From Tragulus kanchil (Eukaryota; Chordata; Mammalia; Artiodactyla; Tragulidae): a stretch of 64,000 bases of DNA. Under the pieces are notes generated by a model. It was not told the origin of the DNA, did not search any database, and was given only the letters and a program-made list of their open reading frames with translations. Shown in pieces: positions 23,216-34,732 of the stretch. Each line of letters begins with the position of its first letter. The first letter of the stretch is position 1. The stretch spans positions 175,075,479-175,139,478 of the forward strand of contig JAIOJX010000032.1 in NCBI GenBank assembly GCA_022376925.1, given 5' to 3'. The position numbers were made by a program, and so were the translations under genes.

Positions 23216-23915
23216 TTCTATTTGCCCCGTACCTCACTCTTCTTTCCTTTTCCCTTACTTTTCAGTCCTCAGATGAGAAGCAGCTCGCTCCCCGTGACCT
23301 TTCTAACCTTTCTAATAACATGTCCTTTCTTGAATTCATACAGCACACATGTACTCCATAAATTAGAAAAGAAGAAAAGTCACGCAACCAGTAGGAGTGA
23401 ATGAAGCTATTATAAAATGACATAAATAGGAATTAAAATCTCAAGCTCCATGTTTCTTTTTGAGGGTGGGAGGGGGACACTAAGTCCCTCAGGGGCAGGT
23501 GGGGTGTATCGTGTCTCCGGGGGCAGGAAGGGAAGCGAGGCCTATGAGAGGGTGGAATGGGGGTGTCGAGGCTTGTCATCACGCTCCCCAGAGATCGTGA
23601 GGGGTGGCTGCGGAACAAGGACCTTCTGTGTGGAGAGGGTGGGAGTGCGGCAGGGTCAGCCTCTGGCTGGCTGGCCACAGATGGGGCTCTGGGGAAAGAA
23701 CTGGGCTCAAGTCTTTCCTAGCCTCATTCTCCCTCCGTCTCTCCCTCCCTCCCTCATTCCTTCCTTTTCTCTCTCACTCCTTCCCTGCCGTTTTCTCCCC
23801 CGACCTTCTTTTCTCCTACTCCCTGCGACACCCCACACCTGTCCGAGATGCTCTGGTAGTCCTTGCCCCTTTGAGGATGCTCTGAGGCACTGGGTCATTG
23901 CCCATGCTGCCCTCT
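23216..23915. other. Unique sequence with pyrimidine-rich tract
   Basis: A (TCCC)n-like tract spans about 23728-23800. The rest shows no gene or known repeat. Confidence 0.5.
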
Positions 23916-26267
23916 GACTGGGAAGGACCTCGCATCCCCTCCCCTTCCTGTTTGAAGCCCCGACTTCTCCCAGTGCCCTCTAGACTCCCTGGCCCCCAGG
24001 CTTCTGTCTTGATTTGTTCCTCCTGGAGTCCTTCACGGGTGAGATATTCAGCTGGTACCCACTGAGCAACGCAGGTGCCACATGCATGTTCTCTGACACA
24101 ATCTTCCCCACCATCCCTCCCGACGGCTCGGTGCTAGGTTCATAGCACAGCTCTGGAGCTTCACTGGAGGCATGCTTGTTGCTGATGGAAATTTCTCCAG
24201 GAATGAGTGGTTGCTAGCCCCAACTTTCAGGCAGAGAGACCGAGGTGCAGAGTGGCAGAGCAATTGAACCGGGGCAGGCTAGACCGTCAGTGGGTGGGGG
24301 AGGTGGAATTTAAACCCGTAGTGGTCAAATTCCCGCACCCCTGTTCCTCCCCCATCCCCTCTCCCACCAGGGGCCAGGCGTCTCTAGTGTCCTGATTGAC
24401 TGTCTGTTTCAGCCCTTTGGAAGGTCCTCTTTCCAGGTTGTTTGTGGATGTCTGGCCGATATTTGTGGATATCTGTGTGATTTGAAGTCCTAGTATTTAT
24501 CTCAACTGCATCAGAACTTACACTAATAGGAAGCCCCATACAGCACTGCTGAGGGTCATGCCCTGCCCGCAGAACACTACCGACTCAGGCACCCACACTG
24601 CCTAGGAGACACACAGTACCGTCACATGCTTTTGCCTATGTGCAAACCAAGGCACAGAGAGGCTGGGTCACTGGCCCAGGCTCACACAGCCAGCCCTGGC
24701 AGAGCGAGGCTTCACTCTTAGGTGGCCTGGCTACAGCATTTGTACTTTCAACCTTTTTGCTGCCTTGACCTTGAGAATATGGGATGAGACTGAGTAATCG
24801 ATACGGGAGATGCAGGACACAGAAAGTGGACTGTATTTTGCCCTCTATTCTCAGTGCAGGGGGATATCCTGCAAACCTGTGGGCTCCTCTTCCCTGTAGC
24901 TCCTAGAGGAAGGCTGTGCAGGGTGCCAGGTCCATGGATCTGGCTTGAGCCTTGTCCATCACAGCCTGCTGCAGTCAGGGGCAGCGTGTTTCATTCTGGG
25001 GGCTTCTGCCAGGAGGGTTATCATGGCAATGTGGTCACAGGGCACTGGGAAGCTGGGTCTGCCTTGGGGTTGATGGAGGTCTCAAGGGGTTCGACTGGGA
25101 AGGACCTCGCATCCCTCCCTTCCTGTTTGAAGCCCGACTTCCCAGTGCCCTCTAGACTCTGGCCCCAGGCTTCTGTCTTGATTTGTTCCTCCTGGAGTCC
25201 TTCACAGGTGAGATATTCAGCTGGTACCCACTGAGCAACGCAGGTGCCACATGCATGTTCTCTGACACAATCTTCCCCACCATCCCTCCCGACGGCTCGG
25301 TGCTAGGTTCATAGCACAGCTCTGGAGCTTCACTGGAGGCATGCTTGTTGCTGATGGAAATTTCTCCAGGAATGAGTGGTTGCTAGCCCCAACTTTCAGG
25401 CAGAGAGACCGAGGTGCAGAGTGGCAGAGCAATTGAACCGGGGCAGGCTAGACCGTCAGTGGGTGGGGGAGGTGGAATTTAAACCCGTAGTGGTCAAATT
25501 CCCGCACCCCTGTTCCTCCCCCATCCCCTCTCCCACCAGGGGCCAGGCGTCTCTAGTGTCCTGATTGACTGTCTGTTTCAGCCCTTTGGAAGGTCCTCTT
25601 TCCAGGTTGTTTGTGGATGTCTGGCCGATATTTGTGGATATCTGTGTGATTTGAAGTCCTAGTATTTATCTCAACTGCATCAGAACTTACACTAATAGGA
25701 AGCCCCATACAGCACTGCTGAGGGTCATGCCCTGCCCGCAGAACACTACCGACTCAGGCACCCACACTGCCTAGGAGACACACAGTACCGTCACATGCTT
25801 TTGCCTATGTGCAAACCAAGGCACAGAGAGGCTGGGTCACTGGCCCAGGCTCACACAGCCAGCCCTGGCAGAGCGAGGCTTCACTCTTAGGTGGCCTGGC
25901 TACAGCATTTGTACTTTCAACCTTTTTGCTGCCTTGACCTTGAGAATATGGGATGAGACTGAGTAATCGATACGGGAGATGCAGGACACAGAAAGTGGAC
26001 TGTATTTTGCCCTCTATTCTCAGTGCAGGGGGATATCCTGCAAACCTGTGGGCTCCTCTTCCCTGTAGCTCCTAGAGGAAGGCTGTGCAGGGTGCCAGGT
26101 CCATGGATCTGGCTTGAGCCTTGTCCATCACAGCCTGCTGCAGTCAGGGGCAGCGTGTTTCATTCTGGGGGCTTCTGCCAGGAGGGTTATCATGGCAATG
26201 TGGTCACAGGGCACTGGGAAGCTGGGTCTGCCTTGGGGTTGATGGAGCAATTTGTCTCAAGGGGTTC
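23916..26267. repeat. Tandem duplication 8 (period 1169-1177 bp)
   Basis: Bases 23916-25092 recur at 25093-26267 and the copies abut exactly. The first 85 bases of copy 2 have lost eight bases, all within C or CT runs. The tail of copy 1 has lost six bases (CAATTT) near 25077. Inside, the copies differ by about one base. Confidence 0.97.
24497..24745 (+). mobile_element. MIR-like ancient SINE
   Basis: CCAAGGCACAGAGAGGCTGG, GGTCACTGGCCCAGGCTCAC and ACAGCCAGCCCTGGCAGAGC follow the MIR 3' half. Repeated at 25666-25914 by duplication 8. Confidence 0.7.
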
Positions 26268-26734
26268 TATTTTTTCACACTCTCAAAAGCAGAAGTCTTC
26301 ATCATAAAGAAAATGACCCAAAGGCGAACGTGATGTTGAACTGTGTCTGAAGATTCCCACTCACATCTACCATATATTTCCTTATATTAGTTAAAGACCC
26401 GTTGCCTCCTCTTAGAGGTTTCCATTTTGCAGAATATTCTCCACGAGGGGTTTTTCCATGTTCTTCTGCATCCCACCATCGCTGACACAGTTTATATTTT
26501 CCTGATAAAAACAGCATGGCAGTGAAAATTGTAGGGCATAAATCCTGGCTTTTGGGGTCATCAAAAGAGTGTCCCTTGAGGGACTTACTGGCTCAAAGGA
26601 AATTCCAGCAGGTTTCAAGACACACGGTCATCCCTGAGGTCTGGAGACTGATTTCCCCATTCATTCAAGCGATTGTGCATGGAACCTTCTGAGAAAAGAG
26701 AACCAGCATGGCTGAAGTGCCCACAACGTCTGTG
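26268..26734. other. Unique non-coding sequence
   Basis: No gene or repeat assigned. Confidence 0.4.
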
Positions 26735-26860
26735 CCGTGTTGCATTTAATCTGTTATCCCGAGTGGTGGGCATGTGTATTCCCATTATGTGGATGAGGAA
26801 ACTGAGGCGTTGGAGGCAAATCCAATCGTCCAGGCCACACAGCCAGCTGTGTTCAGGGTC
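26735..26860 (+). mobile_element. MIR-like ancient SINE
   Basis: ATTTAATCTGTTATCCCGAG, then ATGTGGATGAGGAAACTGAG and CACACAGCCAGCTGTG, the canonical MIR core order. Confidence 0.75.
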
Positions 26861-27479
26861 CAGGCTAGCCAGGCTGGGTTGGGATATCAGTAGTGTCACA
26901 CACCTGCCAGTCTATTTCAGGATCCCCCTGGCATCCAGGGCTCCCCCATCCCTTGGGCATGTGTCTCTCTGGCATTTGCTCAGCTCTAAGGAGAAGCCAT
27001 GGACACAATGATGGGGGTCTCCTAGAGCACAAAGACTTGCCCCAGGTGCAGTAATATGTGTCTTCCTATTTTCCTGTTGATTCTATGAAAATATCCACTT
27101 TGTGATCCCATACCAAACGAAGAGCACATTGCCACGGGAACCATCCAACCATACCTTCCTTGACCCCTTCACTAACGAGGCCTTGTGTCTTCCACGTTTA
27201 AAATCTCATTTTCTGTGCTGGAGAATGCTCCCTCCACTCCCTCGGTACCGCCTCTGTCCCTAGGAAGATCACATCCGTCCTTCAAAGCTCATTCCATCCT
27301 CTTCCAAGAACTTGCTTCAGCTGGCGCCCATTCTCTCGATGGGTGAAATCGTTTCTGTCCATGGATGATCACTAACACCCTTTTAGTTAGTTGGAATTAA
27401 TTTTTTTATCTCATCATTCATTCGTCCAACAAGTGTCTGCTCAGCACCTACCGTGTATCAGCCCTTGTGTCTGATGCTG
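26861..27479. other. Unique sequence with an ancient repeat edge
   Basis: Mostly unassigned. Around 27420-27479 there is an old-repeat-like segment (AACAAGTGTCTGCTCAGCAC) that seems to continue after the SINE at 27635. Confidence 0.4.
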
Positions 27480-27627
27480 TGTCCCGTGGGCTTCGTTGCT
27501 CTGTCATGTCCCACTCTGTGTGACCCGTGGACTGCAGTCCGTGCGGGCTCTGTTCCTATGGGGATGCTCCAGGCAAGAATACTGGAGTGGGTTACCATGC
27601 CCTCCTCCAGGGGATCTTCCCAACTCA
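27480..27627 (-). mobile_element. Bov-tA-type SINE, truncated
   Basis: Reverse-strand body with CAAGAATACTGGAGTGGGTT and CTCCTCCAGGGGATCTTCCC, lacking the head. GATGCTG flanks it at 27473-27479 and 27628-27634, a possible 7-bp target-site duplication. Confidence 0.8.
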
Positions 27628-28281
27628 GATGCTGGAAACATAAAGACAAATTAAAAACATGATAAAGACCCAGTTCATACCCTCAAAGGCCCCCTAGTCT
27701 CTTGCGGGAGGCATTGAGCCAAACATGCGATTCAAACCCGGGAAAGGTAGCACTCTAATAAAGCACGGTGCAATGGTCGATTCATTGTGGGGTCTTAGAG
27801 AAAGTTTCCCAGAGAAGGGAGCAGCTGAGCTGGCACTGTTGGGTGACTCAGAGCTTCCAGGTCATCCTGGATGAACAGTGACCTTCAGGCCTTCCACTTG
27901 TCTCAGGAGGCTCTTGTGTGAATTGGAAAAAAAATCACCTTTCCTGGGCACTTTAGTGCTGTCAGCAACCTGCACAACCTTACTTGGCAACCCCGAAAAT
28001 CACCTTCTCTTTCCTGTCATGTCTGTACATGTTCCAAAATCCTCTGTGGTCCTGTCCACAGAGGCCGGCTTGGGCTGTATGTTGGGCTTATAAGTTGGCC
28101 TTACCCAGTGAGCTGGTGGCTCTTTGAGGTCAGAGTACCTTTCGTGACATCATACCACTCAGGGTCCCCACACAAGCACACCAGCAACAGGAAAGAAATA
28201 TTCCTACCGTCAGAGAATTTCACACGGCTTGGGCCGGAACCCGCTTTTTCTGAATCACTTGGGAAAGACACACTTGCGTCG
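27628..28281. other. Unique non-coding sequence
   Basis: The beginning (about 27635-27730) looks like the continuation of the old repeat interrupted by the SINE. The remainder is unassigned. Confidence 0.35.
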
Positions 28282-28379
28282 TTTCCCCTTAGAAGATCTG
28301 AGTTGGTGGGCCTGAGATCAGAAATGAGAATCGTATGTTTTTAAATACAATCAGAGTGTTTCCGATGATCATACGTAAT

Positions 28380-28585
28380 TCTAAGGGGCCTGTGATCAGT
28401 GCCTGCCCTGTTCTACCCTTTGGATCGTCTCGTTTCACGCTAGTGACAACCATAAGGGCCAGATGGGTCCCCGAGTTCCAAGATGAAGAGACAGAAGCAA
28501 TGCAAGCGTCAGGGCCCTGCTCACGTCCACCCAGCCGCCAGGTGCTCCGTCTGTGGCTTGAATCCAGACTTCGGTGCTGAGTGAT
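28380..28585 (+). mobile_element. MIR-like ancient SINE
   Basis: TCGTCTCGTTTCACGCTAGT, CCAAGATGAAGAGACAGAAG and CGTCTGTGGCTTGAATCCAG fit MIR spacing. Repeated at 29497-29702 by duplication 9. Confidence 0.6.
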
Positions 28586-28892
28586 AGCACTGGTTTGGGA
28601 AACCGAGGCAGTATCTGGGGAATCCAGAAATACTAGATTTAAAATGTACCTTGAAGGCCACACCCTTCAGACTTCCCATCATAGAGATGGGAACACTGAG
28701 TTCCCAAAGGGCAGACAGACGTGTTCAAAGTGCCCCGTGAGTCAGCCGCAGGACTCAGCCGTGAGCTCTCGGTGCCTGCCTTCCAGGGCTCCGTCACCGG
28801 GTGGCCTGTAAGGGAGACACTGGAGACAGAGCAGCGACAATAATAATAAAGCCGTCACACTGAGCGTCCGCTGTCTGGCTGACGCTGGGTCA

Positions 28893-29090
28893 CTGTGCTG
28901 TGCTCGGTTGCTTCAGTCATGTCTGCCTCTGTGCTGCCCAGGCTCCTCTGTCCATGGGAATCTCCAGGCAAGAGCACTGGCGTGGGCTGCCATCTCCTCC
29001 TCCAGAGGGTCTTCCCCAGCCCGGGTGTGGCACCAGTGCCTCCTGCAGCTCCTGCAGCTCAGGCGCACTCCCTGAGTCACCGGGAAGCCC
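28893..29090 (-). mobile_element. Bov-tA-type SINE, diverged
   Basis: Reverse element with GCTCCTCTGTCCATGGGAAT, CAAGAGCACTGGCGTGGGCT and head GAGTCACCGGGAAGCCC. Its copy lies at 30010-30207. Confidence 0.85.
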
Positions 29091-30009
29091 TGTGGGGACA
29101 TTATTCTGAATTCCTAAAAGCCCTTCAGGCAAGTAGCACACTTTTTTTGTTGTTGTTGTTAAGGAAATCGGATAACTGGAAGGCAGTGGTTCTCAGCTGA
29201 GGGTGGTGATCTTGCCCCACACGGTGTCCACCGACAGTTCTGGTAGGAGGGAGGCGGTTTGCCTCCAGCACCTAGTGAGTGTCCGCGGGGATGCTACCAA
29301 GCACCCTGCAGAGCACGGGGCAGCCCATCACGACAAAGCAAAGGCCCCTCCATGTTCCTCTTCACCTGGTCTCCAAAGAGGGAGGCACAGAAGACTGCTT
29401 TTCCCTTAGAAGATCTGAGTTGGTGGGCCTGAGATCAGAAATGAGAATCGTATGTTTTTAAATACAATCAGAGTGTTTCCGATGATCATACGTAATTCTA
29501 AGGGGCCTGTGATCAGTGCCTGCCCTGTTCTACCCTTTGGATCGTCTCGTTTCACGCTAGTGACAACCATAAGGGCCAGATGGGTCCCCGAGTTCCAAGA
29601 TGAAGAGACAGAAGCAATGCAAGCGTCAGGGCCCTGCTCACGTCCACCCAGCCGCCAGGTGCTCCGTCTGTGGCTTGAATCCAGACTTCGGTGCTGAGTG
29701 ATAGCACTGGTTTGGGAAACCGAGGCAGTATCTGGGGAATCCAGAAATACTAGATTTAAAATGTACCTTGAAGGCCACACCCTTCAGACTTCCCATCATA
29801 GAGATGGGAACACTGAGTTCCCAAAGGGCAGACAGACGTGTTCAAAGTGCCCCGTGAGTCAGCCGCAGGACTCAGCCGTGAGCTCTCGGTGCCTGCCTTC
29901 CAGGGCTCCGTCACCGGGTGGCCTGTAAGGGAGACACTGGAGACAGAGCAGCGACAATAATAATAAAGCCGTCACACTGAGCGTCCGCTGTCTGGCTGAC
30001 GCTGGGTCA

Positions 30010-30207
30010 CTGTGCTGTGCTCGGTTGCTTCAGTCATGTCTGCCTCTGTGCTGCCCAGGCTCCTCTGTCCATGGGAATCTCCAGGCAAGAGCACTGGCGT
30101 GGGCTGCCATCTCCTCCTCCAGAGGGTCTTCCCCAGCCCGGGTGTGGCACCAGTGCCTCCTGCAGCTCCTGCAGCTCAGGCGCACTCCCTGAGTCACCGG
30201 GAAGCCC
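30010..30207 (-). mobile_element. Bov-tA-type SINE, duplicated copy
   Basis: Repeat of 28893-29090 at a 1117-bp offset. Confidence 0.85.
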
Positions 30208-30507
30208 TGTGGGGACATTATTCTGAATTCCTAAAAGCCCTTCAGGCAAGTAGCACACTTTTTTTGTTGTTGTTGTTAAGGAAATCGGATAACTGGAAGG
30301 CAGTGGTTCTCAGCTGAGGGTGGTGATCTTGCCCCACACGGTGTCCACCGACAGTTCTGGTAGGAGGGAGGCGGTTTGCCTCCAGCACCTAGTGAGTGTC
30401 CGCGGGGATGCTACCAAGCACCCTGCAGAGCACGGGACAGCCCATCACGACAAAGCAAAGGCCCCCTCCATGTTCCTCTTCACCTGGTCTCCAAAGAGGG
30501 GAGGCAC

Positions 30508-30680
30508 AGAAGGGGGCTGAAGCATATTGGTCTAGAAATGTTAAACTTAATTTTTTCCATTCGTACAGAGGTAACACACTGTATTAAATATGTAAGGTCT
30601 TATCTACATGGGTTTGATTACAGAAACTAATGAAGCATTCTCTAAATCATGAGAAAAAAAAAAAAAAGAAGGGGGCTGAA
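30508..30680 (+). mobile_element. 145-bp poly-A retro-insertion of unknown source
   Basis: A perfect 14-bp direct repeat AGAAGGGGGCTGAA (30508-30521 and 30667-30680) brackets a 145-bp insert ending in 13-14 A. This is the mark of LINE-mediated retroposition. The insert matches none of the SINE or LINE families seen elsewhere in the window, and no AATAAA lies just before the tail. It could be a 5'-truncated mRNA or small-RNA retrocopy, or an unfamiliar LINE end. Confidence 0.75.
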
Positions 30681-30842
30681 AAAACCACCCCACCTCATAT
30701 CACAGCCTGGCGCCTCACCATGGGCTCAACCTGTCATCCGCCTCCTGACACTGGGCCGCATGGGAAGGCAGGCCATTGGTGGCTACCACGCAGGCCCGCT
30801 GGAGTTGACCCTCCCGTGTGCAATGTCCAGAGGCCAGGACGT
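30681..30842. other. Unique non-coding sequence
   Basis: Short stretch without recognised features. Confidence 0.4.
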
Positions 30843-31062
30843 ACATGCTAAGCCACTTCGGTTGTGTTTGACTGTTTGAGACCCCGTGGAGTGTAGCCCA
30901 GCAGGGTCCCCCGTCCATGGGATTCTCTCGGGCAAGAATACTGGAGTGGACTGCCATGCCCTCCTCCAGGGGATCTTCCCGACCCGGGAATGGAAGCTGT
31001 TTCTCTTACGTCTCCTGCATGGGCAGGCAGGGTTCTTTACCACTAGCACCTCCTGGAAGCCC
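30843..31062 (-). mobile_element. Bov-tA-type SINE
   Basis: Reverse element with CCGTCCATGGGATTCTCTCG, CAAGAATACTGGAGTGGACT, CTCCAGGGGATCTTCCCGAC and a decayed head. Confidence 0.85.
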
Positions 31063-32506
31063 AGAGACCAGGAAACACATTATAAATGGCAGCCGTTCTC
31101 ACTGAGACTAAGACGAGAAGCTCCACGTGGGAATTCCACTCCAGCCCTGTGTCACCTGTAGCTGTGACCTCCTCGACCTGACCTGCAATTTCCTCATCTC
31201 TTCAATGAGCATCCTGGATGTCTTCCTCTAAGGGCTGATGAGGCAGACTGGCGTGGTTCCCTTTGTGATTGCCTCCTTGCTGCCTTCTTGGGCTTGATGG
31301 CCTGAGGGCACCACCCCCTCCTCCCCACTCTACGGGGACAGATCCAGCAGGTGGGGTGGGGGCAGGTGGGGGAGACGAGGAGGAGCAGGAAGGGCGGAGC
31401 TGCAGATGGAGGAGGGTAGGTGTGGGTTAACACCGCCCCCGCCAGGGACTGGACAGGCACAGAGGGAGGGAGGGAGGGAGAGTCCCGTGGGGGTTGGGAT
31501 GAGGGTGGTAGGGGCAGCAGGGACCAAAGGCACTGCATTTTAATCTGGAACCAGTGCCCCAGGGAGGAATTTAGACCCCGTCAGGCTTCTTTGCACAAAT
31601 AACCCCCTTCCCAGACAGCTGTCAGCCTGAGTCCCGTTCGAATCACCCAGTGAGGGAGGGGGTGCCCGGCCCCACACAGACCTCATCCCTGTTTGCAGGC
31701 TGCATCCCAGATCAGGGCGTTTAACTCCACCTGCAGAGACAGAAACGGAATCTAGGGAAAAGAAACGTCTCAAATTCCACCACTTCCTGGGGCTGAGCTG
31801 GCTTTGCAATCTCAGGTTCCAGATCCTTTCACCGCCTCTGTTCTTGGGTGAAAGGCCACACACCTGACTGAGGGGCTCCTACGTAGTAACTGCTCAATAA
31901 AAGCGAGATGCACAAAGATGAGGTATGAACTTGCAGGGAACTGGCCAAAGGTCATAAGAGGAATAAGAAGGAATATGTTAAAGAAAAGAAAAACACACAT
32001 ACACACACAGAGCGGAGACACTCCAAGAACGTCCTTTGCTCTCGTGACTTTGGGGCTTTGTTTGAACTCCATCACATCAGAGCCCACTGATCTCTTGAGC
32101 CCTCTTTGTCACCTGTAACCTAGGGGTGACAATAGCCATGTCTCAGCTGGATTGGGACAATAACACCAAGCTGAAGCAGATCCTCAGAGCGGAAGAGCAT
32201 CAGGCTCACCTCTGGGGCCCCACTTGGCTCTACTTTGTTGTTCACTGAGATCGGGACTGGGGTCCACTGGCCACCCCGGTTGTTGACTGGGAAGTAAATG
32301 AGTTTCTCCCTGTGGCCCAGCCCGGCCCCCTGTTCTGGTCAGCCAGCGGGGTGGGGCGACTGGGCAGACAGACACGCCATGCCACCAAACGGGAAGGAAC
32401 CCTTAAATCCGGCGTGTGTTCTCTCGCCCTTCCCTCCCCCAGACTGATTCAGTCTTTTAATAATGAACACGCTTGCTTTGAGTCAGGATCTGAGTCAGAA
32501 CAGTAG
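31063..32506. other. Unique sequence with purine-rich tracts
   Basis: G-rich runs at about 31349-31378 and (GGGA)n at about 31463-31481. ACTGCTCAATAAAAGCGAG near 31890 resembles an old repeat tail. No gene supported. Confidence 0.45.
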
Positions 32507-32733
32507 CGGAGAAACACAGCCGTCACAGTGAGAGCTGGGGTGAGGGTTCCGGTCAGTTTACACGCTGGGAAACCTGAACCACTTACTGAGTTTATGACTC
32601 AGTTTCCTCATCTATGAAGCGGGCAGGGATGGTTAGAAATAAAGCATAGAAAATACAGAGCACCTAGGAGACTGAAGTGTGCAGCTGCTGTCCGAGGCAT
32701 GATTAGAGACACATCCACTGCAGTCTGTAGAAG

Positions 32734-33018
32734 AAGTGAGGACGGGGCTTCCCTGGTGGTCCAGTGGGTAAGGACACCGCCTTGCAGTGCAAGGGGCGCC
32801 GGTTCGATCCCTGGCCTGGGAAGATCCCGCGTGCTGCGGAGCGGCTGGACCGATGTGTGCAATTACCGAGCTGGAGCTCTGGAGCGCATGCGCCCAGAGC
32901 CGGAGCTTTGCAGTGAAAGAGGCCGCTGCGATGGAAGGTCCACACAGGCCAAAGGACAAAATTAATTAAATGAAAGACCAATAGAAGTGGCCAAGAAAAA
33001 AAAAAAAAAGTGAGGACG
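32734..33018 (+). mobile_element. CHR-2-type SINE with 11-bp target-site duplication
   Basis: The element (32745-33007) starts GGGCTTCCCTGGTGGTCCAG and has the B-box-like GGTTCGATCCCTGG. It continues with CTCTGGAGCGCATGCGCCCA and ends in A14. AAGTGAGGACG lies on both sides (32734-32744 and 33008-33018). Confidence 0.9.
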
Positions 33019-33841
33019 CAGCTGCTCTTGCGCTGCTCGCTTGCCCCGCGCTGCCCAGGTCTGTCTCGTCGTGGTCGTTTGCGGTTTTGGAAGGGGGTGC
33101 TGCTTGCGAGCAGGCTAAGGATCGCCTCCTATCCGAGGGCCCTGGCATCAGCGGCGCCGGTGCTCTCAGCTGCTCTCAGTCCCCTGGAGCCCAATTTCAA
33201 AGGATTTCTCCACTGAGCTAAAGCAAACTTCAGTCAGCTCTGTGCACAAAACACCCACCCAGGCTATTTGTCTCCGTCCTGAGCGCTTGGCACAGGGCCC
33301 GAGAGGAGCCTTTAGCAAAGAATGCTGGCATTCAGAAGGGGCTGTTGTCCGCGGTCCGCCAGCCCCACCCCGTACTCTGCCTGGGGTTCTTGGCAGCCCA
33401 AGTCAACCACAAGACAAGTTTTATCATCTGTTAAACCTGTCGTTTGGAAAAAAAAAGACTTCAATAAAATATTTCAGCAATTATAGTCCATTTTAATTAG
33501 GTGTGTGCCGCATAATTATAGATTTTAAAATGGATAGGTTTCAAAACCCAACACCCTGGCCGGACGGTGTTAGCTGTTCTCCTCGGAATTTCCATCTGGA
33601 TCCTCTGCCTGAAGACAGGCTGCATACCCAAACGGAGAACACGCGTCACAGTGAAGCCGGTCAGTTTACACGCTGGGAAACCTGAACCACTTACTGAGTT
33701 TATGACTCAGTTTCCTCATCTATGAAGCGGGCAGGGATGGTTAGAAATAAAGCATAGAAAATACAGAGCACCTAGGAGACTGAAGTGTGCAGCTGCTGTC
33801 CGAGGCATGATTAGAGACACATCCACTGCAGTCTGTAGAAG

Positions 33842-34119
33842 AAGTGAGGACGGGGCTTCCCTGGTGGTCCAGTGGGTAAGGACACCGCCTTGCAGTGCAA
33901 GGGGCGCCGGTTCGATCCCTGGCCTGGGAAGACCCCGCGTGCTGCGGAGCGGCTGGATCGATGTGTGCAATTACCGAGCTGGAGCTCTGGGCGCATGCGC
34001 CCAGAGCCGGAGCTTTGCAGTGAAAGAGGCCGCTGCGATGGAAGGTCCACACAGGCCAAAGGACAAAATTAATTAAATGAAAGACCAATAGAAGTGGCCA
34101 AGAAAAAAAAGTGAGGACG
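33842..34119 (+). mobile_element. CHR-2-type SINE, duplicated copy
   Basis: Same element and same target-site duplication (33842-33852 and 34109-34119). The poly-A is shorter by six and one base is lost in CTCTGGAGCG. The shared flanks show it was copied after insertion. Confidence 0.9.
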
Positions 34120-34732
34120 CAGCTGCTCTTGCGCTGCTCGCTTGCCCCGCGCTGCCCAGGTCTGTCTCGTCGTGGTCGTTTGCGGTTTTGGAAGGGGGTG
34201 CTGCTTGCGAGCAGGCTAAGGATCGCCTCCTATCCGAGGGCCCTGGCATCAGCGGCGCCGGTGCTCTCAGCTGCTCTCAGTCCCCTGGAGCCCAATTTCA
34301 AAGGATTTCTCCACTGAGCTAAAGCAAACTTCAGTCAGCTCTGTGCACAAAACACCCACCCAGGCTATTTGTCTCCGTCCTGAGCGCTTGGCACAGGGCC
34401 CGAGAGGAGCCTTTAGCAAAGAATGCTGGCATTCAGAAGGGGCTGTTGTCCGCGGTCCGCCAGCCCCACCCCGTACTCTGCCTGGGGTTCTTGGCAGCCC
34501 AAGTCAACCACAAGACAAGTTTTATCATCTGTTAAACCTGTCGTTTGGAAAAAAAAAGACTTCAATAAAATATTTCAGCAATTATAGTCCATTTTAATTA
34601 GGTGTGTGCCGCATAATTATAGATTTTAAAAAATGGATAGGTTTCAAAACCCAACACCCTGGCCGGACGGTGTTAGCTGTTCTCCCTCGGAATTTCCATC
34701 TGGATCCTCTGCCTGAAGACAGGCTGCATACC

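Larger units (their letters stand above)
28282..30518. repeat. Tandem duplication 9 (period 1117-1119 bp)
   Basis: Bases 28282-29398 recur at about 29400-30512. Copy 2 has lost one C in its first ten bases. The last 60 bases of copy 1 have lost one C from a C-run and one G from a G-run and carry one substitution. Confidence 0.95.
32507..34732. repeat. Tandem duplication 10 (period 1101-1126 bp)
   Basis: Bases 32507-33629 recur at 33633-34732. The first 30 bases of copy 2 have lost about 18 bases relative to copy 1. The SINE poly-A is 14 A in copy 1 and 8 A in copy 2. The tail of copy 1 has lost one C (near 33580). Confidence 0.95.

Noticed and set aside
31463..31481. Regulatory GGGA array
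   Set aside because: Short low-complexity tract with no further structure.
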